Assembly (NCBI GenBank): GCA_009777635.1
Contig: WRLK01000026.1
Coordinates: 1 to 42,909 of the forward strand
Origin: Oscillospiraceae bacterium
GTDB lineage: Bacteria; Bacillota; Clostridia; Oscillospirales; Ruminococcaceae
Reading direction: 5' to 3'
DNA length: 42,909 nt
Positions 1 through 9,023 of this stretch are shown one piece after another (the first letter of the stretch is position 1; the number at the start of each line of letters is the position of its first letter). The notes beneath the pieces were generated by a model. The model did not search any database. It was given only the letters and a program-made list of their open reading frames with translations, and was not told the origin of the DNA. The translations under genes and the position numbers were made by a program.

Positions 1-242
1 CTAGAAAAATAAATTACAAGCGCACCCAATGATTTCAAATATTCATTGTAACGCATTACCGTACCTACAACCTCGCCGTTATCATTTGGTGAAAAAGAGC
101 CGGTATAGAACTGTTTACCGCCAATCGCAACCGTAGGCATCGTATCTTTGTTGGGCATTATGCTTGAATTATGCTTCATGGTTGTCTCAATTATTTGCTT
201 GTTCTTATCCTCCAGGAACGAATAATACTTGTCGTCAAACAT
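1..242 (-). CDS. Partial unrecognised protein, 3' end beyond window
   Basis: An open frame reads leftward off the window edge from an ATG at 240-242, about 80 codons so far. The only in-frame stop upstream is the TAA that also ends the GH112 gene, so this ATG is the only possible ATG/GTG/TTG start. No clear ribosome binding site precedes it; it begins about 14 bases after the GH112 stop and would depend on that transcript. The protein begins MFDDKYYSFLEDKNKQ and later contains TVAIGGKQFYTGSF and GTVMRYNEYLKSLG. It has no signal peptide or membrane segment in the visible part. I do not recognise the family; it could also be a fragment of a larger decayed gene. Confidence 0.5.
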   Translation of the reverse strand, partial: MFDDKYYSFLEDKNKQIIETTMKHNSSIMPNKDTMPTVAIGGKQFYTGSFSPNDNGEVVGTVMRYNEYLKSLGALVIYFS

Positions 243-256
243 GCTGCAAGCCGGAT

Positions 257-2410
257 TTATCGTCCCCCGGCGTCATCCAATAACAACATGCCATAAGGCG
301 CCAAGTCTGCCTGTATTGCCCTGCCATGAAGCGTCGCAGCCGCGGTCACAGGACTTGAAGAGTTGTTGACAATCACCACCGCCTTGGAGTGCGGAAAAAA
401 AGCGTACTCCAAGCGCGAATCAGAACAATCCCATGTGGTATCCGCGCAACCGCAGGCTTCCAGAATCAATTGTTTCAGCGAGCGGGTGTTTTGGGGGCCG
501 TGACGGTAGGAGGACAGATACAGGCCCATGCCCCGGCCAAAGCTGTTTTCCGTATGCAGCGGATGTCCGTCGGCGGCAGCCAGAATGCGCGTCTGCTTGT
601 TGGTGAGGTAAATGCCCGGCTGCGGCTTGATTCCTTCAAATGCAATTTCGCTTCTCACAACCTCAAAGCTCCATTGCCCGTGGTTGATGCGCTCGCCGGT
701 GTCGATATCCACGCCGAATACATGCGCCATCCTAAAAAACGTATCGTACCCGTTCACCGCCGAAGGCGCGCCAACCCCAAGTAAAACTCCGCCCTTGTGG
801 ATCCAATGAGTCAGCGCGGCAACAAGCCGTTCATTGCGCCATTTATCGCCCCCGCTCCAAGCGCTGCCGGCAAACCCGGCATTTATAATGACGTTCAGGT
901 CATCGGGCACACTGTCCCGAATTTCCTCAAACCCCAAAAACCGCACCTCGAATGGCAGGCCCGAAAGGCTTTCAATCAGATTAATCAAGTCATTATCAGG
1001 GTTTTCATGGTAGTGGCCACAGCAAGTCCAGCTTCGTAAGCTTCCCCAAGCCGTGAGTATTCCCACGACGGGCTTCAGGTTAAGAGGAGCGCCTTGCGCG
1101 TGAAGGTTTCGGATTATGCGGAATTCGTCTGCAATTTTGGCTATGTTTTCTACAAACTCGGGAAACGGTTCCACCAGATGGAGGTAACCGCCAAGCCCGA
1201 TTCTTTCAATGGGCGCCCGCAGCATGGCGCGGCGTACAGCCGCCCAATACTCCATGGCTTCCCGGGCCGGGTTCCCCCCGGCGGCAAAGGTCGTGGCGCC
1301 GCCAAGCCCGACCGGGAACAGGTATGGGTGTAGCCTTAATTCATGCGTTTTTACCTGCGCAACGCCGGAGCACATGCGGCTTTCAAAGCCTGAAAACACA
1401 CATTTGATGATTCCATCGAACCCAATGGAGGAAAACCGCGGCCCGTATGGCTCTAAGCCAATCCAGCTGTCATCGTAAAAAATATAGGCTTGTTTGCCGT
1501 GGCGGTGCACCACGTCGACCAGTTGTTTGGCAAAATCCGCAACGAAATCACAAATAAAACCTATCCAGTCGCGCAAGCGGGAATCCGGCGGCATATGGGT
1601 TGTGCGATATTTGCCGCCGTTTACAAAATCTTCTGCCGTCAAACAGTAGCCATATGCTTTTTGAAAATTTTCCAGCATCAGAGGGCTAACGGCAAAGGCG
1701 TAGGAACCCCAGTCTACGAAAAGGTTTCGGTTCTCGCTGTGGCTGCCCCAAATCCATGTGAAGTTGTAAAACAGCGAGGTGAAGCGCGCCACGGTGGTTT
1801 CGGGGTGCGCCAGGCACCACTGTTCCATCCAGGCCAGCAGATATTTGCGTGCCTGCTCATACACCGGGTCCACTTGCATCAGGTGCTCACTGTCCCAGTT
1901 GTTGGTGGTGTGATTATACATCGAGATTTCTTCCCAGATGCGAAAGGCTAGGAAGCTGACGGTATAGGTATGCCAGAGGGCAGGCTTCTCCAGCACGACC
2001 GTGCCGGCTTCATAACGCCAGGATTTCCGCGGCAGTATTTGTCCTGTGGTGCGGTCGACCACCTGCCAGTGCTCCTGAGATTCCGGTGTTTCATTCACCG
2101 CTGCATGTTGATCGAAAAAATCGTCAAGCAAAGAAATTTCGAGCACATCAGCATCAGCCACAGCAGGGCTTGTGATGAGGAAGGTCTGCTGCTGCATCTT
2201 TGGATGCTGCTTCAGCCAATCGTTGTGCTCGCGTATGATACAGACAGTGGAATAAATACCATAGCCCGACTTTGTAATTTCTGGCGACAGGGTAGTACCG
2301 TCGCTGTCCCTGATGATATCGGCGCCCCACTTTTTTGCAAGCTTCAAGGTCAGCGCTTCATGTCCGGCTTCTCCGGGAAGGGTAAACCCGCCGGTTGGCT
2401 TGGCCGTCAT
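257..2410 (-). CDS. GH112 phosphorylase, probably D-galactosyl-1,4-L-rhamnose phosphorylase
   Basis: The 717-residue protein matches the usual length of GH112 (about 720). It has the family's N-terminal GGFTLPGEAGHE and WGADIIRDSDGTTLS segments, a central YIFYDDSWIGLEPYG segment near residue 315 in the catalytic barrel, and a C-terminal small domain ending in a PYGMLLLDD strand. GH112 enzymes are cytoplasmic inverting phosphorylases that release galactose-1-phosphate from galacto-N-biose/lacto-N-biose or from galactosyl-1,4-rhamnose. The GH105 and Kdu genes nearby favour the rhamnose-linked substrate, which comes from rhamnogalacturonan-I; this is inference. The ATG overlaps the stop of the upstream isomerase by four bases (ATGA) and is preceded by a GGAGG-rich stretch, so translation is coupled. 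It is the last clear gene of the leftward operon. Confidence 0.85.
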   Translation of the reverse strand: MTAKPTGGFTLPGEAGHEALTLKLAKKWGADIIRDSDGTTLSPEITKSGYGIYSTVCIIREHNDWLKQHPKMQQQTFLITSPAVADADVLEISLLDDFFDQHAAVNETPESQEHWQVVDRTTGQILPRKSWRYEAGTVVLEKPALWHTYTVSFLAFRIWEEISMYNHTTNNWDSEHLMQVDPVYEQARKYLLAWMEQWCLAHPETTVARFTSLFYNFTWIWGSHSENRNLFVDWGSYAFAVSPLMLENFQKAYGYCLTAEDFVNGGKYRTTHMPPDSRLRDWIGFICDFVADFAKQLVDVVHRHGKQAYIFYDDSWIGLEPYGPRFSSIGFDGIIKCVFSGFESRMCSGVAQVKTHELRLHPYLFPVGLGGATTFAAGGNPAREAMEYWAAVRRAMLRAPIERIGLGGYLHLVEPFPEFVENIAKIADEFRIIRNLHAQGAPLNLKPVVGILTAWGSLRSWTCCGHYHENPDNDLINLIESLSGLPFEVRFLGFEEIRDSVPDDLNVIINAGFAGSAWSGGDKWRNERLVAALTHWIHKGGVLLGVGAPSAVNGYDTFFRMAHVFGVDIDTGERINHGQWSFEVVRSEIAFEGIKPQPGIYLTNKQTRILAAADGHPLHTENSFGRGMGLYLSSYRHGPQNTRSLKQLILEACGCADTTWDCSDSRLEYAFFPHSKAVVIVNNSSSPVTAAATLHGRAIQADLAPYGMLLLDDAGGR

Positions 2411-3258
2411 CCTCTCACCCCTCCAATATAAATCTCATTCAGATATTGAAGCTCCGTCTGCGCGTGCGCTTCCAAAAAGCCCTCCCGCAGCAGAGGCACC
2501 TGTTTGCCCAAACGTTTCAGCCCGTCACAGATACCGCTGTAATCCAAAACTCCCTGCCCAAGCGGCCCCTCGATCCATTCGCGGCGCTCCTCATTAGGGG
2601 CGCCGTCCTTAATGTGGCAGGCGAGTATGTCTTGCCCAAAGGCATCGAAGCATTCCCTCCACAGGGCTTGCTGTGAACCGGCCCCATCCGGAGCCAGCAG
2701 GTTTAGCGCGTCAAATATAATGCCGATGTTTTCCCCTCTAAAGCATTTCATGAGCTGGTAGGCGGCTTCGGGAGAACGCAGCGTATGAAACCGGACAGGC
2801 TCTATGCCAATGGTCACCCCGAACGGTTTCGCTTTTTCCAGCATGAACTCCACGCTGTGGCACAAGATTGAAAATGCCTTGTCCCATTCGGCGGCACCTC
2901 CGCAAAAGGTCGTCGTTTCCGTACCGATGCACCCTGCTTTCAGGGCGGCGGCAGAGCGAATGCCCTGCGCAAAGTTTTGCAGGTGCTTATCCCGTTCCGC
3001 TTTGTCCGGGTGCACAGGTTCGATATAGCAGCCCAGAACGGAAACGGAAATCGCTTTCTCATGAAAAACGGTGCGGATTTTTTCCAGCAGTCCGTCTGTA
3101 ACATCGTGATAGGAGGCGATCCCCGGAATAGATTTTGGGATTGCAAGCTGTCCGCATGAAAACCCGTATTCGTTCAGCTTTCCCGCAAGCTGTTCCGGCT
3201 CGAAAGACCCAAGGTCGTGCATTCTAACCCCAACATATCCATTTTTTTCTATTTTCAT
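2407..3258 (-). CDS. Sugar phosphate isomerase/epimerase, xylose isomerase-like TIM barrel
   Basis: A 283-residue protein of the AP-endonuclease-2/xylose isomerase-like TIM barrel superfamily. Visible hallmarks are GCIGTETTTFCGG, GVTIGIEPVRFHTLRSP (metal-ligand Glu of the family), IIFDALNLLAPDG (metal-ligand Asp) and LACHIKDGAPNEERREWIEGPLGQG (His-Lys-Asp of the active site). Members isomerise or epimerise keto- and aldo-sugars or inositols in the cytoplasm; the substrate here cannot be read from sequence, though rhamnose or a pectin-derived sugar would fit the operon. A longer frame extends to 3462 but would overlap the AraC gene. The ATG at 3258, with AAAGGAG upstream, is the better start. 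It overlaps the GH112 start by four bases. Confidence 0.75.
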   Translation of the reverse strand: MKIEKNGYVGVRMHDLGSFEPEQLAGKLNEYGFSCGQLAIPKSIPGIASYHDVTDGLLEKIRTVFHEKAISVSVLGCYIEPVHPDKAERDKHLQNFAQGIRSAAALKAGCIGTETTTFCGGAAEWDKAFSILCHSVEFMLEKAKPFGVTIGIEPVRFHTLRSPEAAYQLMKCFRGENIGIIFDALNLLAPDGAGSQQALWRECFDAFGQDILACHIKDGAPNEERREWIEGPLGQGVLDYSGICDGLKRLGKQVPLLREGFLEAHAQTELQYLNEIYIGGVRG

Positions 3259-3280
3259 TATGAACGAGGCTCTCCTTTTT

Positions 3281-4249
3281 TCAGTTTGGGTCCCACTCGG
3301 CTTCTGTCCAGCCATTGTAGGTTTGAATGAATTTTTGATGCAAGGTGGCGTCTGATTTCGCCGCGATTCGCTTGCGGTAATCACGTGGGCTGGCGCCAAG
3401 GATATCCTTGAAATTCCGGTTGAAGCTTGCGATAGAATTAAAGCCGACACTGTTGGCGACACTCAGGACGTTTTGGTTGCTGGTGCTTAGCAAGATGCAG
3501 GCCTGATTGATACGGATAAAATTAATGTAGCTCAAAGGGGATGTTCCCATCGCGGTTAAAAATAATCTTCGAAAATGGTTCTCGCTCAAGTGGCAAAGAT
3601 TCGCCAATTCGTTGACGGTAATCTTTTTCATATAGTGGTCTTGAATATAATGGATTGCGTCCCTAAGCTCGAAGCATTGATTCACCGGCTGGTCGTTGGT
3701 TCTTTTGGTGACTTTTAATGTATGATACATACGCTTTATACGAAAAAGCAGGGCTACCGCAGTTGATTTAAAAACGGCGCCCCAGTCGTCCCTGCGCTGT
3801 CTTATCTCGTCAAGCAAGGACTGGCACAAAGCGAATACATCAGCAAATTCATCGCGGTTGATGACACAATTTTCTCTTGAAATATCATCCAATAGCAAGG
3901 TGTGGTTATCGGGAATCTGAATCAGGTAATCCGTCAATAATGCTTTGAAATCGATAAAGATATAAGACCAAAGACTTTTCGTTCCCTCACTTGAATAGGT
4001 TGTGTGCGGAAGGTGCCGGGGAATGATGGTGCAGTCGCCGGCCTTAAACGCTACTGTAGTATCATCGTCAAATTCGATGATTCCCTCGCCGGTGTGGCAG
4101 AAGCCTAATTCGACACAGTTGTGAAAATGCATCCGGCTGCTTTTTTTGTCGGAAATATACCATTTATCGCCCTGTAAAAGTATCGCGGGAATATCTATTG
4201 GAAGCTCATAAAAACGGTGTTCAACTACGGGTCTTGTCTTTTTACGCAT
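3281..4249 (-). CDS. AraC-family transcriptional regulator with cupin sensor
   Basis: A 322-residue regulator. The N-terminal half is an AraC-type cupin domain (HFHNCVELGFCHTGEG, then GDCTIIPRHLPH) that probably binds a sugar. The C-terminal ~100 residues hold two helix-turn-helix motifs (VNELANLCHLSENHFRRLF and VLSVANSVGFNSIASFNRNF), with the typical ASPRDYRKR tail. The ATG at 4249 has GGAGAG eight bases upstream and is preferred over the one eight codons earlier. It lies between the hydrolase and the isomerase in the leftward catabolic operon. By context it should activate that operon in response to rhamnogalacturonan fragments; this is inference. Confidence 0.88.
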   Translation of the reverse strand: MRKKTRPVVEHRFYELPIDIPAILLQGDKWYISDKKSSRMHFHNCVELGFCHTGEGIIEFDDDTTVAFKAGDCTIIPRHLPHTTYSSEGTKSLWSYIFIDFKALLTDYLIQIPDNHTLLLDDISRENCVINRDEFADVFALCQSLLDEIRQRRDDWGAVFKSTAVALLFRIKRMYHTLKVTKRTNDQPVNQCFELRDAIHYIQDHYMKKITVNELANLCHLSENHFRRLFLTAMGTSPLSYINFIRINQACILLSTSNQNVLSVANSVGFNSIASFNRNFKDILGASPRDYRKRIAAKSDATLHQKFIQTYNGWTEAEWDPN

Positions 4250-4326
4250 ATCAATCTCTCCGGCATATATCACAAAAAACGCATTTCATATGCTTTGAGC
4301 CTGTGTTCAATAACTTACAGGTTATT

Positions 4327-5370
4327 TTACCGTGCCTTTTCATCCCCGCCTGAGCTTTCCAGCGCCGCCGTTAATTGTGCCAGAGCCAGCCCCTGCCCCC
4401 AGCCTTGGGCCCAGACCTTCGGGATGCTTCGATAACCATCCTTGTCGCGCATGACGGCTGTGCCCCCCGACACGTTCATCACGCGGCCGTCGGGGGCAAT
4501 GTTGTCCAGCACACCGTCAAGAGCCTTTTGGGCATAGCCGGTATGCAAAGGATTGTTGTTGACAATCATAGCGGCGCCAATACCCGCGGTGGCGGACACT
4601 TCGCCATAGCTTTCGCCATCATTCAGGAGGGTCCCCCACAGCCCGTCGTCCCGCTGTAGTTTTTTCAAGGCGGCCAGTTGATCCCGCAGGGAGCAATCGA
4701 CGTGCATATACGGCGGATACAGATAGGGTTGAGGCAGCACCATACGCACCCGGCTCATGGTATAGGCGGCCCAAGCGTTGGCGCGTCCCCAGAAAAAGCC
4801 GGACATATGCCCTTTTTCCACGTTGTTGTAGGCATGGTACCACAGGCTCGCATCATGGTCCTGCAAGTATTCCACATGCCAGTAATATTGATTTAACGCA
4901 TCGTTCACCAAGGCCTCATCTTCCAACTGCACCCCGGCGCGAAGCATAAAGTATCCCGCCATGAACAAGGTGTCGGCCCATGCCTGCTCGGGAAAATCGT
5001 TCGCGGTGGAAACGGTGTGCTGCAACACGCCGTCCCCAAAACGGATGGCCTTATTTCGCAGATAATCCAGCTTGCTGTGAACAAGCTCGAGATATCGTTT
5101 TTCCTCTGTGCAAGCATACAGCGTCAGCAAACAGTGCCCCATAGCACAGGTATTTACGGTCCATGCCGGCAGGCCAAGCTTGATTCGTTCATCCACGCCG
5201 GCCCGAAGCCCCTCTAAGTAATCCGCTTTTTTGGTGGCCTCATAGGCGCGGGCTATGCCATAGTAGGCCACGCCGCAAGGCCAGTCCCATGTCAAATCCA
5301 TATCCAGCGTTTTCGCCACCACATGGTCAATTTGCTCCAACAGTTTATCTGCATTGTACTCTAGTATCAT
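4327..5370 (-). CDS. GH105 unsaturated rhamnogalacturonyl hydrolase
   Basis: A 347-residue GH105 (YteR/RhiN-type) enzyme with an (alpha/alpha)6 barrel. Family signatures are TWDWPCGVAYYGIARAYE near residue 30, WADTLFMAGYFML near residue 132 (its Asp corresponds to the catalytic acid of YteR), HMSGFFWGRANAWAA and VWAQGWGQGLALAQL near the end. It removes the unsaturated galacturonate made by lyases from the non-reducing end of rhamnogalacturonan oligomers, giving 5-keto-4-deoxyuronate, the substrate of KduI encoded across the divergent promoter. No signal peptide is seen, so it acts in the cytoplasm on imported disaccharides. The ATG at 5370 has GGAGG nine bases upstream and is preferred over an ATG eight codons earlier. 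Confidence 0.9.
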   Translation of the reverse strand: MILEYNADKLLEQIDHVVAKTLDMDLTWDWPCGVAYYGIARAYEATKKADYLEGLRAGVDERIKLGLPAWTVNTCAMGHCLLTLYACTEEKRYLELVHSKLDYLRNKAIRFGDGVLQHTVSTANDFPEQAWADTLFMAGYFMLRAGVQLEDEALVNDALNQYYWHVEYLQDHDASLWYHAYNNVEKGHMSGFFWGRANAWAAYTMSRVRMVLPQPYLYPPYMHVDCSLRDQLAALKKLQRDDGLWGTLLNDGESYGEVSATAGIGAAMIVNNNPLHTGYAQKALDGVLDNIAPDGRVMNVSGGTAVMRDKDGYRSIPKVWAQGWGQGLALAQLTAALESSGGDEKAR

Positions 5371-5423
5371 AATCCGATGCCTCCGAAGCGCCATTGCGTT
5401 TTCCGCGGTGCCGCGCTTGTTCG

Positions 5424-6272
5424 TTATTTTAGACCTGTTGTTGAAATACCTTCAACCAAGTATCTTTGCAAGGTAATAAAAATGGTTACCACCGGCACAA
5501 GGGAAAGGATAGACATGGCGAATATCGCGCCCCAATCGGTGGCTGTGCTGGGGTCTGAAAACATACGCAGCGCCAGTGAGGCGGGGAAGTTTATCGTTCC
5601 GCGCACATATAATAGCGCTCCGAGGAAGTCGTCCCATTTCCAAATGAAAGAAAAGATACCTGCCGTAATCAGCGCCGGTACGGAAAGCGGAAGGATAATA
5701 CGGGCAAAAATGCTGTAGAAGGAACACCCGTCAATCTTAGCCGCTTCGTCAAGCTCCTTGGGGATACCGTCCATGAAGTTTGTAATCAAATAAACAAAGA
5801 AACCTTGAATCGCGAAAAATGTGGGGACAATAAGCGGCAGATAGGAGCCCACCCATCCCAAGGTGTTAAACCACAGGAATTGAGGAATCATCAATACCTG
5901 CGCCGGCAGCATAAGCGTTGAAAGCATCAGCGCGAACAAAAGCTTTCTTCCTTTGAAGCGGCCGCGGGAAAAGCTATATCCAACGAGCGAGGACGACACC
6001 AGCGCGCCGACCGTCCCTAAGCCTGAGATAATGAATGAGTTGAGGAAGAATCTGCCAAATGTTACGCCGGATACACCGTTCCATCCATTGGCGTAGTTTT
6101 CCAAGGTCCATTTTTCCGGAATTAAAGAGGTTGCCGTGTGGAAAATCTGGCCGGTTTCTTTAAACGCGCTCATAAACATCCAGATTAACGGGTATATCAT
6201 CACAATACCGATAATCAGGACAACCGCCTGGCTAATAAAGTGTCCGAGCCTGCTTTTTTTATTAACCATCAT
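5424..6272 (-). CDS. Carbohydrate ABC transporter permease, MalG/LplC-like
   Basis: A 282-residue inner-membrane permease of the CUT1 sugar ABC family with about six membrane helices. The EAA loop is visible as ELDEAAKIDGCSFYSIFARIILPLSVP near residue 195, and the C-terminus ends VEGISTTGLK, as in MalG/LplC proteins. It pairs with the permease encoded immediately upstream; that gene's stop and this gene's ATG share one base (TAATG). No ATPase gene is present in the cluster. In Firmicutes such importers often borrow a shared MsmX-type ATPase encoded elsewhere, which is the likely case here. The substrate is probably rhamnogalacturonan-derived oligosaccharide, by context. Confidence 0.92.
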   Translation of the reverse strand: MMVNKKSRLGHFISQAVVLIIGIVMIYPLIWMFMSAFKETGQIFHTATSLIPEKWTLENYANGWNGVSGVTFGRFFLNSFIISGLGTVGALVSSSLVGYSFSRGRFKGRKLLFALMLSTLMLPAQVLMIPQFLWFNTLGWVGSYLPLIVPTFFAIQGFFVYLITNFMDGIPKELDEAAKIDGCSFYSIFARIILPLSVPALITAGIFSFIWKWDDFLGALLYVRGTINFPASLALRMFSDPSTATDWGAIFAMSILSLVPVVTIFITLQRYLVEGISTTGLK

Positions 6273-7180
6273 TAAAATCCTCCATCATAAACCCAGAATC
6301 TCTTCGTTTTGAAAAGGATTGCCGTGATTGCGCCGATGATTAACAACATCACCCATGCTTGCGCGGCGCCTTCGCCGGGACGCTGGTTTTGGAAGATTGT
6401 TTGATACATATGCAGCACGTAGAATCTTGTGGTATCCCTCGGGCCGCCTTGCGTGATGACGAACGCTTGCGTAAACGCCAGAAAACCACTGATTGTCTGC
6501 ATCACAAGATTAAAGAAGATGGTTGGCGTTAACAGCGGCAATGTAATCTTAAAAAATCTTCTCGGGCGGCTCGCACCATCAATGCTTGACGCCTCGTAAA
6601 GGGAATCTGGAATTTGCTTTAAGGCAGATAAGAAAATCAACATGGAAGAACCAAATTGCCAAACCGCCAATAATATCAAGGTCCAAATCGTTGTTCTTGA
6701 ATCGCCTAACCACGCAAAATGCCGGTTGAGCCCTACCAGCCCTAGCAACGCGTTCAATATACCGTCTTGATGAAAGATTCTGCCCCAAAGGATTACGACA
6801 GCCAAAGATCCGCCAAGTATGGACGGCAGATAGTACATCGCGCGGTAGATTCCCACAAGCTTTGAGCTCTTGAGCAAAAGCAGCGCGACGATTAAAGCAA
6901 ATAACAGTCTTAACGGCACGGATGTAAATGTAAAGTAGAACGTAGCGCGAATGGATGACCAGAAACGCGGGTCATTAAACATATTCCTATAATTATCCAA
7001 GCCGATCCATTCATATGTAGGCCTTATCATGTGGTAGTTTGTAAAGGAATAATAAAGCGACAGGAGCATTGGAACGATTAAGAACGCTAAAAACCCGATG
7101 ATAAACGGCATTACACAGACAACGGATGCAACATTATCCTCCTTCAGGAATCCAATGAGTGAAAATTTTTTACTTTTCAT
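6272..7180 (-). CDS. Carbohydrate ABC transporter permease, MalF/LplB-like
   Basis: A 302-residue permease with six predicted membrane helices and the EAA loop (LYEASSIDGASRPRRFFKITLPLLTP) near residue 205. It is the MalF/LplB-type partner of the permease encoded downstream. The sequence around LSLYYSFTNYHMI and YEWIGLDNYRNMFNDPRFW is typical of CUT1 permeases for oligosaccharides. An ATG nine codons upstream has no ribosome binding site; the ATG at 7180 follows GGGGT by eight bases and is chosen. A strong stem-loop separates it from the binding-protein gene upstream, so it is probably expressed at a lower level than that gene. Confidence 0.9.
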   Translation of the reverse strand: MKSKKFSLIGFLKEDNVASVVCVMPFIIGFLAFLIVPMLLSLYYSFTNYHMIRPTYEWIGLDNYRNMFNDPRFWSSIRATFYFTFTSVPLRLLFALIVALLLLKSSKLVGIYRAMYYLPSILGGSLAVVILWGRIFHQDGILNALLGLVGLNRHFAWLGDSRTTIWTLILLAVWQFGSSMLIFLSALKQIPDSLYEASSIDGASRPRRFFKITLPLLTPTIFFNLVMQTISGFLAFTQAFVITQGGPRDTTRFYVLHMYQTIFQNQRPGEGAAQAWVMLLIIGAITAILFKTKRFWVYDGGF

Positions 7181-7268
7181 TTTAATGACCCCATTCCAAG
7201 AATCCATCTACATTAGAGATATAAGCCGGTTCAAGCTCTGTTTCAGGCGTAAACGATAAGCTTAGAGT

Positions 7269-7304
7269 CTACCCGGAATCTCCATTAAAGGAGATTCCGG
7301 GTAG
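7269..7304 (-). promoter_or_regulatory. Intercistronic 15-bp stem-loop
   Basis: A perfect 15-bp inverted repeat (7269-7283 and 7290-7304) encloses a six-base loop between the solute-binding protein and permease genes. No U-run follows on the transcribed (minus) strand, so it looks more like an RNA stabiliser or partial attenuator than a strong terminator. Such hairpins are known to raise binding-protein mRNA over permease mRNA in ABC operons. Confidence 0.7.
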
Positions 7305-7373
7305 GCCCTCAAGCTGCAAGGAGCGTTAACCCCTCAAGGGCGTGTTCCCGCTACCGCTCAACGCCCAAGTGAT

Positions 7374-8720
7374 TTACAACAAGTTGCCGGCAAAAGCAGC
7401 GAAGCTTGCCGCGGCGTCCGCCGGTGTTATTGTGCCGAAAGCTACTTCATCAACCACCAGCCGCAGCTGGCTGTTGATTTCCCCTGCCGCCGCCGGCCTG
7501 AGGGCATATGGGATGGTTGAATTTTCTGTTACCATTGATACATAATCAAGCATAATGGCTCCTACCTCGCTCATATCCGGGGTAATCGTGCTAACAACTA
7601 CCGCAGAAGCCGGAACGCCCCGCTCACCCAACATGATTTTGTGGGCGTCAACGTTGTTTGTCCAGAAGTTGACAAGCCCTGCGGCTACATCGACGTTATC
7701 GGTGTTGGCAGCGATTGAGAAGTACATCGAAGCCCTTACATAGTTAGAGTTAGCCGGGTTGTGTGACGGGTATGGCGCCATTGCCAGCACGACCCCTTCC
7801 GGAGCGGCTGCCTGAAGGCCCGTAAGGCCATTCGACCAGCCAAATGTCACCCATGACTGTGTGTTGAGCTCCCCGCCTGCGATTAGGGGGTCTTGCTCCA
7901 CGACGCCCGCGCGGCCTATGAATGAAGCCGGGTCATATCCCCAACCCTCGCTGGCGCCTTGCGCGACCAGCTCAAAGAAAGGCTGGAACATTTCAGCCGC
8001 AGGATTCACCCACATATTCGCCATGTCGCCTCTTACCAGAAACTCAAGCGGGTTGGAGGGGTCGGACAAAGCAAAGTTTGTGCGGATTCCCGCATCTTCG
8101 TATACTTTCTTGGAAATTTCCACGAACTGGTCAATGGTCAAATTATTGGGAACGTCGATTCCCAGCTCATCCATTAATGTCTTATTGTAAATCATTGCCG
8201 GGGCGTTTTGCCCGATAGAAACCGCATAGATTCCGCCGTCAACGCGCCCCAGGCCAACAACCGCCTCCGGAACGTTTGAAAGATCGATTTGGCCGCTTTC
8301 AATCAGCGGCGTAAGGTCCATTAACTGACCGTTGCCTACATACTCCTCCAGCGTGGAAATGTCCATTTGAATAACGTCCGGAAGGTCGTTTGAAGCTGCA
8401 AGGGTAGCAAGCTGTGTCCAATAATCAGCCCAGCCTACGGTTAATTCCTCTATGCTCACGCCCGGGTTAGCAGCTTGGAACATCTCTCTTACTTCTGTTG
8501 TTTGCTCGTTGCGGGTGGGGTTGCCCCACCATGCGAGGATAATGTTGCCGGAAAGCTCGTCTGCCGTGTCCTCTGCCGGCGCAGGCGGTGCGCTTTCCGC
8601 CGGGCTGCTCTCTGCCGGCGGCGCGCTTTCCGGCGGCTGTGTGCTGCTGGTGCAACCGAATAAAGCAACTGACATCATGACCGCAAGTAACATTGCTAGG
8701 ATAATTCTTGGCTTCTTCAT
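7374..8720 (-). CDS. Sugar ABC transporter substrate-binding lipoprotein
   Basis: A 448-residue extracellular family-1 solute-binding protein. The N-terminus has a signal peptide ending in the lipobox ALFGC (Cys at residue 23). It is followed by a Pro/Ser/Ala/Glu-rich linker of about 30 residues and then the two-lobed binding domain, starting GNIILAWWGNPTRNEQT. The lipoprotein would be tethered to the outer face of the membrane and deliver sugar to the two permeases downstream. The ATG has AAGGAG seven bases upstream. It is the first gene of the leftward catabolic operon and starts opposite gntR across a 339-bp intergenic region. The exact ligand is inferred from the GH105/GH112 neighbours. 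Confidence 0.92.
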   Translation of the reverse strand: MKKPRIILAMLLAVMMSVALFGCTSSTQPPESAPPAESSPAESAPPAPAEDTADELSGNIILAWWGNPTRNEQTTEVREMFQAANPGVSIEELTVGWADYWTQLATLAASNDLPDVIQMDISTLEEYVGNGQLMDLTPLIESGQIDLSNVPEAVVGLGRVDGGIYAVSIGQNAPAMIYNKTLMDELGIDVPNNLTIDQFVEISKKVYEDAGIRTNFALSDPSNPLEFLVRGDMANMWVNPAAEMFQPFFELVAQGASEGWGYDPASFIGRAGVVEQDPLIAGGELNTQSWVTFGWSNGLTGLQAAAPEGVVLAMAPYPSHNPANSNYVRASMYFSIAANTDNVDVAAGLVNFWTNNVDAHKIMLGERGVPASAVVVSTITPDMSEVGAIMLDYVSMVTENSTIPYALRPAAAGEINSQLRLVVDEVAFGTITPADAAASFAAFAGNLL

Positions 8721-8960
8721 TTCAATTTCTCCTTAAGTTATGTTTATATCGTGAACGAAACAATAAATCCCCGCGAAAAACTCGCTAAGAAAATATTATT
8801 CCCTATCACTTTTTCTTTCTATTTTATACTACATCAAGGTGGTTTTCTAATACTAGCGTGTCAAAAACATATCATTTTCCACCATTTAATCTTTTGCATA
8901 AAATCCTATGTGTAAAATCTACGGATATGCCGCACTTTTACGACAATGCCGAAAAGGTGT

Positions 8961-8980
8961 CGTTGTTATGCATAATAACG
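8961..8980. promoter_or_regulatory. 20-bp palindrome, candidate GntR/AraC operator
   Basis: CGTTGTTATGCATAATAACG is a near-perfect palindrome (one mismatched pair) just upstream of the -35 of the gntR promoter, in the divergent region between the transport operon and gntR. Its core is the perfect 10-mer TTATGCATAA. Position and symmetry suggest a dimeric regulator site; which regulator binds is not known. Confidence 0.6.
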
Positions 8981-8982
8981 GC

Positions 8983-9011
8983 TTGACTTTCTTTCAATTT
9001 TAATATATATT
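8983..9011 (+). promoter_or_regulatory. Promoter of gntR
   Basis: TTGACT at 8983-8988 and TATATT at 9006-9011 are separated by 17 bp. This is a good sigma-A promoter about 50 bp upstream of the gntR start. Confidence 0.65.
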
Positions 9012-9023
9012 TGATTATAGCAC

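Noticed and set aside
3259-3462. N-terminal extension of the isomerase gene by 68 codons
   Set aside because: It would overlap the end of the AraC gene heavily, and the added residues look unlike a TIM barrel start; the internal ATG has a better ribosome binding site.
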